A DNA stretch of 64,000 bases from Candidatus Kouleothrix ribensis (GCA_016722075.1 JADKGW010000001.1:3038001-3102000), one strand, 5' to 3'; shown: positions 8,364-17,118, numbered from the stretch's first letter. Numbers and translations: made by a program. Notes: a model not told the origin generated them from the letters alone.

Positions 8364-8633
8364 GGTGCGTTGTACGGTCAGCAGGCGCTGTGCGCGCAAG
8401 TCGTCGAGGCCGGCGGCGATTATCTCGTGATCGTCAAGGGGAACAAGCCGACCTTGCTGGCCGCTATCGTGCAGGTCTTCACGCCACTGACGGCTGAGGA
8501 ACAGGCGCGGCGCGGCATCCATACCGTGCATCCGCTGCCGATCCAGGGCTATCGGACGGTCGAAAAAGGGCATGGGCAGCTGGAAGAGCGGCACATCCGG
8601 GTCTCGAGCGAACTGGCAGGATACAGTACCTGG
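8364..8633 (+). pseudogene. ISAs1-family transposase fragment
   Basis: About 90 residues match the pattern of ISAs1-type (IS4-like) transposases: ALCAQVVEAGGDYLVIVKGN, a spacer, then YRTVEKGHGQLEERHIRV and GYSTW. Both ends of the transposase are missing: upstream codons in the frame are unrelated, and after the Trp near 8633 the frame loses similarity. The G-rich repeat shared with about 3130 lies roughly 140 bp upstream. No terminal inverted repeats could be assigned. Confidence 0.75.
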
Positions 8634-8928
8634 CTTTGCACGCCCACTTCCGGGACCATTCCCGCGCGCTTTGGCGGATCAGTTGGCACATCGCCATTTG
8701 GATCTCCTGTTGGCCGGGTTACGAACGACTGAGGGTGATGCACCCAGCCTGCCAGGGCCAACCCTCACGCTGGCAGATCTGCGGATGGTGGGTGATTAGC
8801 CTGCCTGATGCCCACGACCAAGAGACGACAAGCATCAAATGCAGCGTGATGTGCCAATGTTCGTGAACGCCTGTAGGTAGCGAACTGGCAACCTCACACG
8901 TGCAGGCGCTGATTGACACGAGGAGTGC

Positions 8929-9583
8929 ATGCCAAAACAAACTCCCGACCTGCCGGTGCCGGGTATTCGCCTGGATGCGACTGCCGAGCAGCCATTGCAT
9001 CGCCAGTTGTATCGGCAGTTAAGCCATGCCATCCGCCTGGGTCACCTCAAACCGATTCCCGCCTTACAGGGATTGGACGAAGCTGGGCGAGTGATCTACC
9101 TGGGCACCTTTAGTAAGGTCTTTTCCCCAGCACTACGCCTGGTCTATATGGTCGTGCCATCCGTCCTGATCGATCTTGCGCGTATCGCACAACGGGTGAT
9201 GAGCTTCCACGCGCCGATCATTGAGCAGATCGCCATGACCACCTTTATGGCGGAAGGTGATGCGCCATATTCGGCGCATGCGTGGGCTGTACGAGGAACG
9301 GCGCGATTGCTTGTTGATGCATGCGAAGCACTATCTCGATGGTGTGCTGAACTTCGACAAAACGCCATCAGGCCTGCATCTTGTTGGCTGGCTGCCTGAT
9401 GGCGCAGATGAGCCGACACTGGTGCAGCATGCCAACCAACACGATCTGACCGTATACCCGCTCTCGGCCTTACGGCGCGGTGCTCCAGGGCGTGCTGGTC
9501 TCCTGCTCGGCTTTGCAGCGTTTACCGAAACAGAAATCAAGGCAGGGGTGCAGCAACTCGCGCAAGTAGTCCGTCAAGGCTAG
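8929..9583 (+). pseudogene. MocR-type (GntR/aminotransferase) regulator with internal deletion and frameshift
   Basis: ATG 8929 follows GAGGAG. The first 45 residues are the start of a GntR winged helix (GIRLDATAEQPLHRQLYRQL then SHAIRLGHLK). The frame jumps directly into the middle of a class-I aminotransferase domain (VIYLGTFSKVFSPALRLVYMVVP, the PLP-lysine region). The remainder of the HTH, the linker and the front of the aminotransferase domain are deleted. A frameshift near 9255-9265 moves the C-terminal part (MRGLYEERRDCLL...PSGLHLVGWLPDG) into another frame that ends at 9583. MocR proteins regulate genes such as those for PLP or amino-acid metabolism; this copy cannot make a full product. 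Confidence 0.82.
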
Positions 9584-9625
9584 ATTGAAGGATTGCACTC
9601 GAGCAGGTATGCTGGGATGCGACGC

Positions 9626-10447
9626 TCACTCGCAAGCCGACCACCCGTACCTACGCGCGCCCTTGATGGGGCCGGCGTGGCGCACCTGCACGCCATCGCG
9701 GTCGACCACCACGACCGCCATGGCGTCGCGCAGCATGCTACTCCAGGCGCGCAGCTCTCCCACCGTGCGTGCCAGGTGGGCCAACTCGGCATCGTGCGCA
9801 GCCACGTTGGTTTTGGGCCGGCCACCGAGCGGTTTCTTGCCGGCGGCGATGCGGGCCACCTGGCGCGCAACCGTCGGCGTGCGCGCCGCAAGCGTGCGCA
9901 CCTGCCGGACAAAGCGGTGCTGCACCTGACTGATGGTGTGAAAGAGGTGCCAGTGGTCGCGCCCGTGGCAGCCGTCGGGGTCGACGACGTGACAGGCCGA
10001 ACCGAGGGCGTCACCGCCATCCGTCACCAGACGATGCCACGTCAAGCCACGCTCCTGGGCCAGCCACAAGACCAAGGTCCAGCTGTCGGCGTCAACCGGC
10101 AGCGGGCCTTCGGCGGCCCACACGGCCCAGCTGTCCGTATCCACGACATTGAGGTAGGCTCCACACCGGTTGTTGGCATAGATCTCATCCAGGGCCAGGG
10201 CGCGGGCACAGCTGGGCGCGTGGGTGGCCATCCACTGCCGCGCCCGTTCCTCCGCTTCGCGGATGACGGTGGCGATGGTGCCGATACTGAGGTGCTGGCC
10301 GGTCAAGCGACGCAGGCAGACCTGAATGTTGGCGTAGCTACCATGGCTCTCGACCAGCAGGGTCAAGATGTGGCGGGCCAGGTCCGGCGTGACCACGGTG
10401 GTGGTAGTCGCCCGGCCCATCACCGCCCCACCTGTGCCAGTTGCCAC
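9626..10447 (-). CDS. DDE-type transposase of unassigned family, possibly 3'-truncated
   Basis: The 273-residue product has an N-terminal helix-turn-helix-like part (ARHILTLLVESHGSYANIQV, then SIGTIATVIREAEERARQW). A catalytic-domain-like core follows, with ALDEIYANN (first Asp/Glu), a strand YLNVVDTDSWAVWAAEG, and VTDGGDALGSA (second Asp), then DHWHLFHTISQVQHRFVRQV. I associate this pattern with transposase-like proteins in Chloroflexota but cannot name the IS family. The C-terminal end (IKGARRYGWSACE) reads like a truncation, and a clear third acidic residue is not assigned. Start could be 10447 or 10420. Flanking inverted repeats were not found. Confidence 0.6.
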   Translation of the reverse strand: MATGTGGAVMGRATTTTVVTPDLARHILTLLVESHGSYANIQVCLRRLTGQHLSIGTIATVIREAEERARQWMATHAPSCARALALDEIYANNRCGAYLNVVDTDSWAVWAAEGPLPVDADSWTLVLWLAQERGLTWHRLVTDGGDALGSACHVVDPDGCHGRDHWHLFHTISQVQHRFVRQVRTLAARTPTVARQVARIAAGKKPLGGRPKTNVAAHDAELAHLARTVGELRAWSSMLRDAMAVVVVDRDGVQVRHAGPIKGARRYGWSACE

Positions 10448-10548
10448 GGCGTTGTGGATTTCCGCGTCAACCTTTTGTCAAGCCTGATCGATTAGCCTTC
10501 CTCCAGGCTGCATCCGTTGGCAGCCCAAGCACAGGAAGGACATACTCG

Positions 10549-11910
10549 ATGGCCCGTTTCCTCATCGCAACACTGCCCCTGGCCGGGCACGTTGGCCCTG
10601 GCCTGCCGATCGCCCGCACCCTGATTCGTCGCGGGCACGAGGTCCGCTGGTACACTGGGCAACGCTTCCACCCGCAGATTGAGGCGACGGGCGCCGGCTA
10701 CGTGCCGATGCTCGCCGCGCCGGATCCAGGTGATGGCCCGTTCTTCGTGCCGCTGCCGAAGCTTTCGGGGCTACGGGCGGCGAACTGGGGGGTGAAGCGC
10801 GCCTTTATCGACCCCATCCCCGCCCAGGTCGCCGACCTCCGGCGCGCGCTCGCCGCGTTCCCCGCCGACGTGATCCTCAGCGACCAGGTCTTCGGCGGCG
10901 CCGAGGCGCTCCACGAGCTAGGGGGGCCGCCCTGGGCGATGCTAGGCATCAGCGCGCTCACCCTGAGCAGTCGTGATACCGCACCCGCAACGCTTATGCT
11001 GCCGCCCGACCCGTCACCCCTTGGGCGGCTACGCAACCGAGTGCTCAACGCCGTCATCCACCGGGTGGTCACGCGCGAAGCGGTGCGCCATATGCACTAT
11101 GTGCGCTGGAGCCTTGGCCTGCCGCCGCTGAGCCGCGGCCTGTTCGACCTGCTCTCGCCGTACCTCTACCTCCACGGTGGAACGTCCGCCTTCGAGTACA
11201 CGCGCCGTGATCTGCCGGCCCAGGTGCATTTCATTGGCCCGCTGCTGCCTGAGCCGCCGCGCGATTTCGCGCCGCCCCCGTGGTGGGACGAGCTGCGCGC
11301 CGGCAGGCCCGTCGTGCATGTGACCCAGGGCACCGTGGCGACCGACGCCGAGCAGCTGATCACCCCCACGCTGCGTGCGCTGGCCGATAACGATCTGCTA
11401 GTTGTGGCGACCACGGGCGGCAAGGCTTTGAGCAGGCTCTCGGAGGAACTGCCGGCGAACGTCCGCCTGGAGCCCTGGCTGCCGCACGCCCACCTTCTGC
11501 CCTACGTGGACGTGATGGTCACAAATGGTGGCTACGGCGGTGTACAGGCTGCCCTCGCCCACGGTGTGCCGCTGGTGGTGGCCGGTGCCAGCGAGGAGAA
11601 GCCGCAGATCGCCGCCCTTGTCGCCTGGAGCGGCGCGGGCATCAATCTGAAGACCGGCACGCCCACGCCCGCCCAGGTTGGCGCGGCAGTACGTGCGTCG
11701 CTCGCCGACCCGCGTTACCGCCAGCAGGCCCGACGCATCCAGGCCGACTACGCGCAGCATCGGCCCGCCGACGAGGCCGTGGCGCTGCTGGAGCGGCTGG
11801 CCGCGACAGGACGTGCGGTGATCCGAGAGGGCGAGGCCACGCGGCGCAGCCACGCTCGCCGAAATGACGCCACACTGAACACGCAGCAGAAAAATCAGGA
11901 GGTTGCATGA
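10549..11910 (+). CDS. UGT/MGT-like glycosyltransferase (GT1 fold)
   Basis: ATG 10549 is preceded by AGGAAGGA and gives 453 residues. The N-terminus ARFLIATLPLAGHVGPGLPI is the GT1 acceptor-domain start, with the usual glycine-rich loop and base histidine in GHVGP. The C-terminal half has the donor-binding region: VHVTQGTVATDAEQLI, LEPWLPHAHLLPYVDVMVTNGG, YGGVQAALAHGVPLVVAG and the E-K-x-Q end of the signature. Such enzymes transfer a nucleotide-activated sugar to lipids or small natural products in the cytoplasm. It overlaps the racemase-like gene by 4 bp, so the two form an operon. The acceptor is unknown. Confidence 0.9.
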   Translation: MARFLIATLPLAGHVGPGLPIARTLIRRGHEVRWYTGQRFHPQIEATGAGYVPMLAAPDPGDGPFFVPLPKLSGLRAANWGVKRAFIDPIPAQVADLRRALAAFPADVILSDQVFGGAEALHELGGPPWAMLGISALTLSSRDTAPATLMLPPDPSPLGRLRNRVLNAVIHRVVTREAVRHMHYVRWSLGLPPLSRGLFDLLSPYLYLHGGTSAFEYTRRDLPAQVHFIGPLLPEPPRDFAPPPWWDELRAGRPVVHVTQGTVATDAEQLITPTLRALADNDLLVVATTGGKALSRLSEELPANVRLEPWLPHAHLLPYVDVMVTNGGYGGVQAALAHGVPLVVAGASEEKPQIAALVAWSGAGINLKTGTPTPAQVGAAVRASLADPRYRQQARRIQADYAQHRPADEAVALLERLAATGRAVIREGEATRRSHARRNDATLNTQQKNQEVA

Positions 11911-12602
11911 AAACCATCGGCATTCTCGGCGGGCTCGGCCCGCAGGCCACGATCGACTTCGAGCAGCGGCTGCACCGGGCAGCCCAGAGGCTCGTCCCGC
12001 AGCAGGGCGACGTCGCCTATCCCCCGCTGGTCAGCTGGTTCTTTCGCGAGTTGCCCGTGCTGATACCGGCCGACAGCCCTATGCCGAGCACGCTGCCGCC
12101 GATCAATCCACGCCTGCTGGAGGCCGCACGCACCCTCGGCGGCCACGTGGACTTCCTCGTCATCCCGTCCAACGGCGTACACCTCTGGCAGGCCGAGATC
12201 GAAGCTGCCGCAGGCAAGCCCGTGGTCAGTATGGTTGACGCTGTGGTTGCCGAGGTGCGGCGGCGCGGCTGCCGGCACGTCGGCCTCGTGGACTTTCGCC
12301 CGGCGGCCTGGGGCGTCTACCCGCCCCGGCTGGAGCAGCACGGGCTGAGCTGGGTGGAGCTGCCGAGCCGCCACCGCGACAGCCTCGCCGCAGTGATGCG
12401 CGCGGTGAACGCGGGCCGCAACGGCGAGACCGAAGAGGCGCAGCTGCGGATGGCGGTCTCGCTGCTGCGCGCGCGCCACGCCGACGGTATCATCCTGGCC
12501 TGCACCGAGTTCCCACTGGCGCTTAGCGGTACACTGGAGCCCGATCTGATCAACCCCGCCGAGCTGCTGGCCGAGGCGGCGGTGCGCGCCGCCATGGGGT
12601 GA
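11907..12602 (+). CDS. Aspartate/glutamate racemase-family protein lacking the first catalytic Cys
   Basis: This 231-residue protein begins with the family signature KTIGILGGLGPQATIDF. Two cysteines normally act as acid/base pair. The second is present at residue 199 in ILACTEFPL, but the first motif, usually P-C-N-T, reads IPSNGVH with Ser88 instead of Cys. Similar one-cysteine or serine variants are known among family members with isomerase, hydrolase or lyase-like activities, so true racemization is doubtful. It is translationally coupled (ATGA overlap) to the glycosyltransferase, and a hairpin follows at 12624. Confidence 0.88.
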   Translation: MKTIGILGGLGPQATIDFEQRLHRAAQRLVPQQGDVAYPPLVSWFFRELPVLIPADSPMPSTLPPINPRLLEAARTLGGHVDFLVIPSNGVHLWQAEIEAAAGKPVVSMVDAVVAEVRRRGCRHVGLVDFRPAAWGVYPPRLEQHGLSWVELPSRHRDSLAAVMRAVNAGRNGETEEAQLRMAVSLLRARHADGIILACTEFPLALSGTLEPDLINPAELLAEAAVRAAMG

Positions 12603-12623
12603 GCCGAGCGATGCGAATGCGCC

Positions 12624-12657
12624 GAGGGGCGGCGTGACGCTTGTCACACCGCCCCTC
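12624..12657 (+). terminator. Hairpin after the glycosyltransferase-racemase operon
   Basis: GAGGGGCGG-C-GTGAC pairs with GTCAC-A-CCGCCCCTC around a GCTT loop: fourteen pairs with one internal mismatch, beginning 21 bp after the stop codon. No T-run follows, so it may act bidirectionally or as an RNA 3' end stabiliser between convergent genes. Confidence 0.65.
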
Positions 12658-12699
12658 GCGACTGTACATGAGAACTCGACCATCATCGCGAGCAGGCGC

Positions 12700-12915
12700 T
12701 CAGGCGGTGTTATCCGGTGCATTGTCGGGCGCGAGCCAAGGGTCAGGGCTCACATCCGGACGAAGCAGCGTTGTCAGGCTCTCGAATGCGGTGAAGCGGC
12801 GCACCCTGCCGCTCTGGATCTGCTCTACCTCGCCGCATCAGTGCTCGTTTCCGTCGGCCCCGACCTCGCGCCAGAGCCGCACCAAAAACGAGCGATATGC
12901 CGGTAGCTGCGCCAT
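12700..12915 (-). pseudogene. Small YRSxLVRLWRE-type protein with an in-frame stop
   Basis: From ATG 12915, preceded by AGGAGG, the frame reads MAQLPAYRSFLVRLWREVGADGNEH, then TGA at 12838-12840. It continues in the same frame as CGEVEQIQSGRVRRFTAFES to a stop at 12700. Related small proteins have Trp at or near the stop, so a TGG to TGA change is the simplest explanation. The family is uncharacterised; an intact relative lies at 38854-39099. It follows the SDR gene by 11 bp and was probably its operon partner. Readthrough or recoding cannot be excluded. Confidence 0.6.
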
Positions 12916-12926
12916 TCGCGGGCCTC

Positions 12927-13676
12927 CTACAGCCGGCTGCGCCCACCGTCTACCACCAGGGTTTCACCCACAATATAGCCCGATTCCGGCGAGAGTAAGA
13001 AAACGACGGTGCGGGCCACCTCCTCGGCGCTGCCGAAACGCCCCAGCGGGATGTTGGCGAGCTCGGCGGCCAGCGCGGCGTCCAGCTGTTCGGGCGGCAT
13101 GCCGAGACGATCATAGAGCGGGGTGCGGATGTTACCCGGGCTGACCGTATTGACCCTGATACCCCGCCCCAGCAACTCAGCCGAGAGGCTGCGCGCAAGG
13201 CTCGCCACCGCCGCCTTGCTCGCCGCGTAGATGCTTGCGCCCGGCACGCCCAGGTCGGCCAGCATTGAGCTGTTCAAGACAACGGACGCGCCGTAGCGCA
13301 GCAGCGGGAGCGCGTGCTGCACGGTGGACACTGCACCGACGACGTTCACGGCAAGCAGGCCGTGGATCTGCGCCTCAGTCAGGGTTTCGAGCGGGGCGAA
13401 TAGCGCGGCGCCCGCGTTGACGAACAGGCCGTCCAAGGCGCCGAAGCACGCGGCGATCAGTTCGAAGAAGCGGCGTACATCGTCTCGGCGCGTCACGTCG
13501 CCCTGAACGGCGAGGGCGGCGGCGCCGAGCTCCGCCTCCGTCGCCGCCAGGCGCGCCTGATCCCGCCCCAGGATGGCGACCGCCGCGCCGCCCGCGACGA
13601 GAGTCTCGGCAGTCGCACGGCCGATGCCGCTGTTGCCGCCGGTGATTGCGTAGATCTTCCCTTCGATCGCGCTCAT
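12927..13676 (-). CDS. Short-chain dehydrogenase/reductase
   Basis: At 249 residues this is a classical SDR. It has the cofactor motif TGGNSGIG (residues 12-19), NAG at 86-88 and a catalytic set of Ser135/136 with Tyr149-x3-Lys153 (IYAASK). It also has the PG motif after the active site (NTVSPGNIRTPLYD) and the C-terminal YIVGETLVVDGG. Arg38 after GRD suggests NADPH preference. Such enzymes oxidise or reduce a hydroxyl/carbonyl group in the cytoplasm; the substrate is not predictable. GAGGCACCACC precedes ATG 13676. The downstream small gene is a pseudogene. Confidence 0.92.
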   Translation of the reverse strand: MSAIEGKIYAITGGNSGIGRATAETLVAGGAAVAILGRDQARLAATEAELGAAALAVQGDVTRRDDVRRFFELIAACFGALDGLFVNAGAALFAPLETLTEAQIHGLLAVNVVGAVSTVQHALPLLRYGASVVLNSSMLADLGVPGASIYAASKAAVASLARSLSAELLGRGIRVNTVSPGNIRTPLYDRLGMPPEQLDAALAAELANIPLGRFGSAEEVARTVVFLLSPESGYIVGETLVVDGGRSRL

Positions 13677-13768
13677 GGTGGTGCCTCCTCAGATGTGTAG
13701 GATCAGTGTGCGTTACCGCATATCCTGCCACAGCCCGCTCCGCAAGCCGTCGAGTGCCTGCACTGCGC

Positions 13769-15286
13769 TCAGCTGCGCCGGGGAACCGAAGTCGAGCGGG
13801 CGGGGCAGGTCGTCCCCTCTGGCGGGACGACGAGGTTGAACAGGTAGTTCACCACGATACCGCCGATACAGGCCGTGCCGCGGGTGGCGATCGTGTGCCC
13901 GCCGCCCTGGTAGCGCACGATACTGTGCTCCGCCCCAAGGGCGAAGGCCAGCCTGCGCGTCCAGCTGAATGGCGTGTTGGGGTCGAAGTCGGTGCCCAGG
14001 AAGAGGATCGGGTGGTCGAGCCGCGGCTGCACGTTGCGGATGACCGGTGGGTCGGCGGGCGGCCAGCTGGTGCAGCTCGCAACGACACTCGCAACCTGGT
14101 TATCACCGTCGGTGCGCGGCGCCACGGCGGCCACCGCCTGGCTCATCGCAAGATACTCAGCGGCCGAGCGCCGCGTGCCGTAGCTGTTGCACTTGATGGC
14201 GAAGAAGGGCGTGTTGGCGAGCGGCACATTCGCGATGAACGGCACAAGCTGGAACAGCAGGGCATAGTGCTCCTCGCGCCCATCGGCCAGCGCCCGCACC
14301 AGCAGCGGCCAGTTCGCATCGAACTGCAGCAGCGAGGTGACGATGTGCTTCAGCTGATCGCCGTCAAGCACGACGCCGTCTGGCCCTGTCACCGAGGCGG
14401 CGTCGAGCCTGGCACAAAGCTCGTCCACCGCACCGACCACGCCGCCCTCACGCAGCCGGCAGGCGGCATCCTTGCGGCAGAGCTGGTCGAGCCGCTGGAG
14501 GGTCAGCTCGAAGCTGATCGTCTGCTCCGCAGCAAACTCGACCAGGCTGTCCTGGAACTCGGGCATGACCCCCGAGTCGAGGAGCATGGCCCGCACCTGG
14601 CGGGGGAAGAGCGAGGCGTAGACCGCGCCCAGCGTGGTGCCGAACGAGATCCCGGCGTAGCTGATCTGCCGCTCGCCGAGGACCCGCCGCAGCACATCCA
14701 TGTCGCGGGCGATCGTGTTGACGCTCATCGTGCGGATGAAGGGGCCGGCCTGGGCGAGACAGGTCTCAGCGAAGCGCCGGCCGAAGTCGTCGAAGAAGGC
14801 CACCAGGGCCTCGTCGTTTCCGACGGGCGGCTCGCCGGGCGGATCGACCTGGCACTGCACCGGGCGGCTGCGGTGCGAGCCGCGCACGTCGAAGCTGACG
14901 ACATCGAAGCCCTGGCGCAGGCTCTCGAATGCGGGCGCGCCGGCGCCGGCGAGCACAAAGTCGCCCCCCGAGTTCCCGGGGCCGCCGGGGTTCAGCATCA
15001 GCACACCGATGCACGTCTGCGGGTCACGGGCCGGGGCGCGGATCACCGCCAGCTCGAAGCTTTCGCCGCGTGGCTGGGCGTAGTCCACCGGCAGGGTGAG
15101 CGTGCCGCATGCGAAGGCGGCGTTCTCAGGGCAGGGCTGCCAGGCAATTGGGCTGGGTCGATAGTGTGCGGAGTTATCCGAGGCGACGTCGGACGCAGGT
15201 GGCGCGCTGGGGTTAGCCTGGGCCATAAGCGGGCTGACGATCACCAGCACCAGCAGGGCAGCCAGCCAGGACAAACGGTGCATCAT
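13769..15286 (-). CDS. Secreted alpha/beta hydrolase, tripeptidyl-aminopeptidase (TAP)-like
   Basis: The 505-residue product starts with a signal peptide (MMHRLSWLAALLVLVIVSPL, cleavage probably after AQA near residue 24). The mature part opens with the family pattern CGTLTLPVDYAQPRGESFEL, and the oxyanion region is MLNPGGPGNSGG. The nucleophile elbow is GISFGT with Ser214. The C-terminal TAP-like part has ILFLGTDFDPNTPFSW (Asp) and GGGHTIATRGTAC (His). Members remove tripeptides or hydrolyse esters outside the cell. Several cysteine pairs fit an exported protein. It is monocistronic; the divergent DUF3574 gene starts 247 bp away. Confidence 0.9.
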   Translation of the reverse strand: MMHRLSWLAALLVLVIVSPLMAQANPSAPPASDVASDNSAHYRPSPIAWQPCPENAAFACGTLTLPVDYAQPRGESFELAVIRAPARDPQTCIGVLMLNPGGPGNSGGDFVLAGAGAPAFESLRQGFDVVSFDVRGSHRSRPVQCQVDPPGEPPVGNDEALVAFFDDFGRRFAETCLAQAGPFIRTMSVNTIARDMDVLRRVLGERQISYAGISFGTTLGAVYASLFPRQVRAMLLDSGVMPEFQDSLVEFAAEQTISFELTLQRLDQLCRKDAACRLREGGVVGAVDELCARLDAASVTGPDGVVLDGDQLKHIVTSLLQFDANWPLLVRALADGREEHYALLFQLVPFIANVPLANTPFFAIKCNSYGTRRSAAEYLAMSQAVAAVAPRTDGDNQVASVVASCTSWPPADPPVIRNVQPRLDHPILFLGTDFDPNTPFSWTRRLAFALGAEHSIVRYQGGGHTIATRGTACIGGIVVNYLFNLVVPPEGTTCPARSTSVPRRS

Positions 15287-15532
15287 CGTGTTCCTTCGTG
15301 TTGTTGGCTACGGGTCATGCCATGACGATCCGCAGCGTAGCGGTGTCGCGTTGACAAAGTGTCGACAGCTGCGCGCAACCGTACGGCGATCGTGTCAATG
15401 CTTTGTCAGGCGCAATCACGTAGGCTGGCTCTGTCTCATCGCCAGGAGCGAAGAGCCACGTCGGCCCACGGCAGCGCGAGTCGCTGTCCGCGGCCGCAGC
15501 AGTCGTACCGCTATACAAGGAGTTTGACCTGT

Positions 15533-16069
15533 ATGCAGCACATCCGTACCCCGCTCGCCTTTGCAGCCGCCGCCGTCGTCAGTATCGGCACCGTCCTGGC
15601 CCTGGTGTTCAGCAGCCTGACCCTCGGTGGGGCCGGCCGCGCTGAGGCCCAGGCCGCGCCGACGCCAGTCGCCACGATCGCCCCCACCGCCGCACCAGCG
15701 GAGCCGCAAGCCCAGCCCGCCATCCCCGGAGTTGACGCGCAGCTGTTCGCACGCACCGAGCTCTACTTCGGCAGCGAGCGCCCCGGCCCCGACGTCTCGC
15801 GGCGCGAGTTCGCGCAGTTCCTCGACAAGGAGATCACCCCGCGCTTCCCCGACGGCCTGACGCTGCTCACCGGCCGCGGCCAGTTCCGCGAGGCCGATGG
15901 CACGATCATCGAGGAGACCAGCTTCGTGCTGATCCTCTTCTACCCGTACGAGGACCGGGCGGAGGCCAGCGCCCTGGTGGAGGAGATTCGCCGGCTGTAC
16001 ACCAAGCAGTTCGACCAGGAGTCGGTGCTGCGCGTGGACGACCCGCGCCCCGTGCTGGTGGCCTTCTAG
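15533..16069 (+). CDS. DUF3574 secreted protein
   Basis: ATG 15533, with AAGGAGT upstream, gives 178 residues. An N-terminal signal or anchor (HIRTPLAFAAAAVVSIGTVL ALVFSS) leads into an alanine/proline/threonine linker. The C-terminal 110 residues match the DUF3574 pattern: RTELYFGSERPGPDVSRREF, ITPRFPDGLTLLTGRGQF and EETSFVLILFYP. DUF3574 proteins are small, exported and of unknown function. The product is probably tethered outside the membrane. It is divergent from the TAP-like hydrolase, and the SnoaL-like gene follows 197 bp downstream. Confidence 0.85.
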   Translation: MQHIRTPLAFAAAAVVSIGTVLALVFSSLTLGGAGRAEAQAAPTPVATIAPTAAPAEPQAQPAIPGVDAQLFARTELYFGSERPGPDVSRREFAQFLDKEITPRFPDGLTLLTGRGQFREADGTIIEETSFVLILFYPYEDRAEASALVEEIRRLYTKQFDQESVLRVDDPRPVLVAF

Positions 16070-16119
16070 CCCATATCGATCGTCTGATACCAAGTGGCGT
16101 TGGTGCTTCCGCATTGCCA

Positions 16120-16190
16120 CGGACGACCGACGACGGACGACCACGCTGCGGCGGCTGGCCCGTCGGCGGCCGTCGGTTGCCGGTCGTCCA
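16120..16190. repeat. Intergenic inverted repeat of a GACGACC-type element
   Basis: GGACGACCG at 16120-16128 is the reverse complement of CGGTCGTCC at 16182-16190. Between them lie further GACGACGGACGACC and GGCGGCCGTCGG blocks, giving several possible hairpins. It occupies the gap between the DUF3574 and SnoaL-like genes and looks like a dispersed intergenic repeat. Confidence 0.5.
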
Positions 16191-16266
16191 ATGCGGAGCC
16201 GCCACGTCCAAAGCGACCAGCCCTAACCACGAGTGAAGCAAACACAACACGACAGGGAGGCACTCT

Positions 16267-17064
16267 ATGACCACTGCGACCGCGACCAATAAGGTGCTGC
16301 TCGCCCAGCTGTTCGAGGCGATCAACCGCGCCGACTTCGCCCGGCTCGATCCCCACCCCGGCTTCTATGAGACCCGCCAGTACGTGCCGCCGATGCACCA
16401 ACTGTTCGCCGACTGGCAGACCACCCACATGCAGCAGATCGCCGAGGGCGACCTTGTGTTCAGCTACGCCACCGTAGCGATGACTCACCGCGGCCCCTTC
16501 GCGGGCGTCGCGCCCACCGGCAAGCGCATCACCGTGGAGGTGTTGAGCCTTGATGAGGTGCGCGACGGCGTCGTGGTGCAGCACAACAGCGCCTCCACCT
16601 GGGCCGACGTGCTCCGGCAGCTCGGCGTGCCGGCCTTCCAGCCCTGGCCTGCACGGGTGCCGGGAACGCTTTCGCACGGTGTCGACGTGCCGGCGGCGCG
16701 CCGGCAGGCCAACAAGGCTGCCGCCCTTGAGCTGCTGGACGCCCTCAGCCGCGGCGCGTTTGGCGCCGACGTCGTAGCGGCCGGCCCCGGTGAGCTGAGC
16801 GACCGCTTTGTCGAGCTGCGGTGCGCCTTCCCCGACCTGTCGCTCACGCCGCTGGTGCAGATCGCCGAGGGCGACCTGGTGGCCACGCGGGCGGAGCTAC
16901 GCGGCACCCATCTCGGCGCCCTCTACGGCCTTCCGGCGACGGGGAGGAACCTGCGCTGGGAGTTCTTCGCGCTCATGCGCGTCGTCGCCGGTGTCGTCGT
17001 GGCCCAGCAAAGCTCGCCGGACTGGAACGACGCTCTGGCACAGCTCGGCTTGCTCGCGCTGTAG
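16267..17064 (+). CDS. Tandem SnoaL-like (ester cyclase) protein
   Basis: The protein is 265 residues, about twice a single SnoaL-like domain. The first half (residues 1-130) and second half (145-265) each carry the pattern of an N-terminal helix (ANKAAALELLDAL in the second), a hydrophobic strand VQIAEGDLVATRAELRGTH and an end strand with VVVQHNS/VVVAQQSS. The internal duplication is visible in the repeated 'QIAEGDLV' segments. Fold relatives bind small hydrophobic ligands or catalyse ring closure and hydrolysis; the key Asp/His residues of true cyclases are not evident. CAGGGAGGCAC precedes ATG 16267. Confidence 0.78.
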   Translation: MTTATATNKVLLAQLFEAINRADFARLDPHPGFYETRQYVPPMHQLFADWQTTHMQQIAEGDLVFSYATVAMTHRGPFAGVAPTGKRITVEVLSLDEVRDGVVVQHNSASTWADVLRQLGVPAFQPWPARVPGTLSHGVDVPAARRQANKAAALELLDALSRGAFGADVVAAGPGELSDRFVELRCAFPDLSLTPLVQIAEGDLVATRAELRGTHLGALYGLPATGRNLRWEFFALMRVVAGVVVAQQSSPDWNDALAQLGLLAL

Positions 17065-17118
17065 CCTGCTCGGGTGTCGGCATTGCTCGGTCTACCCAAC
17101 ATCAGGAGGATTTGTCCT

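Noticed and set aside
8112..8594. The 237-codon extension of the small gene at 7881
   Set aside because: Its first 160 codons are antisense to the ISAs1 transposase fragment; a good ribosome site supports ATG 8111.
13646..15325. A 559-codon plus-strand frame
   Set aside because: It is the antisense of the TAP-like hydrolase, which has a signal peptide, GISFGT elbow and catalytic His; high GC keeps the opposite strand open.
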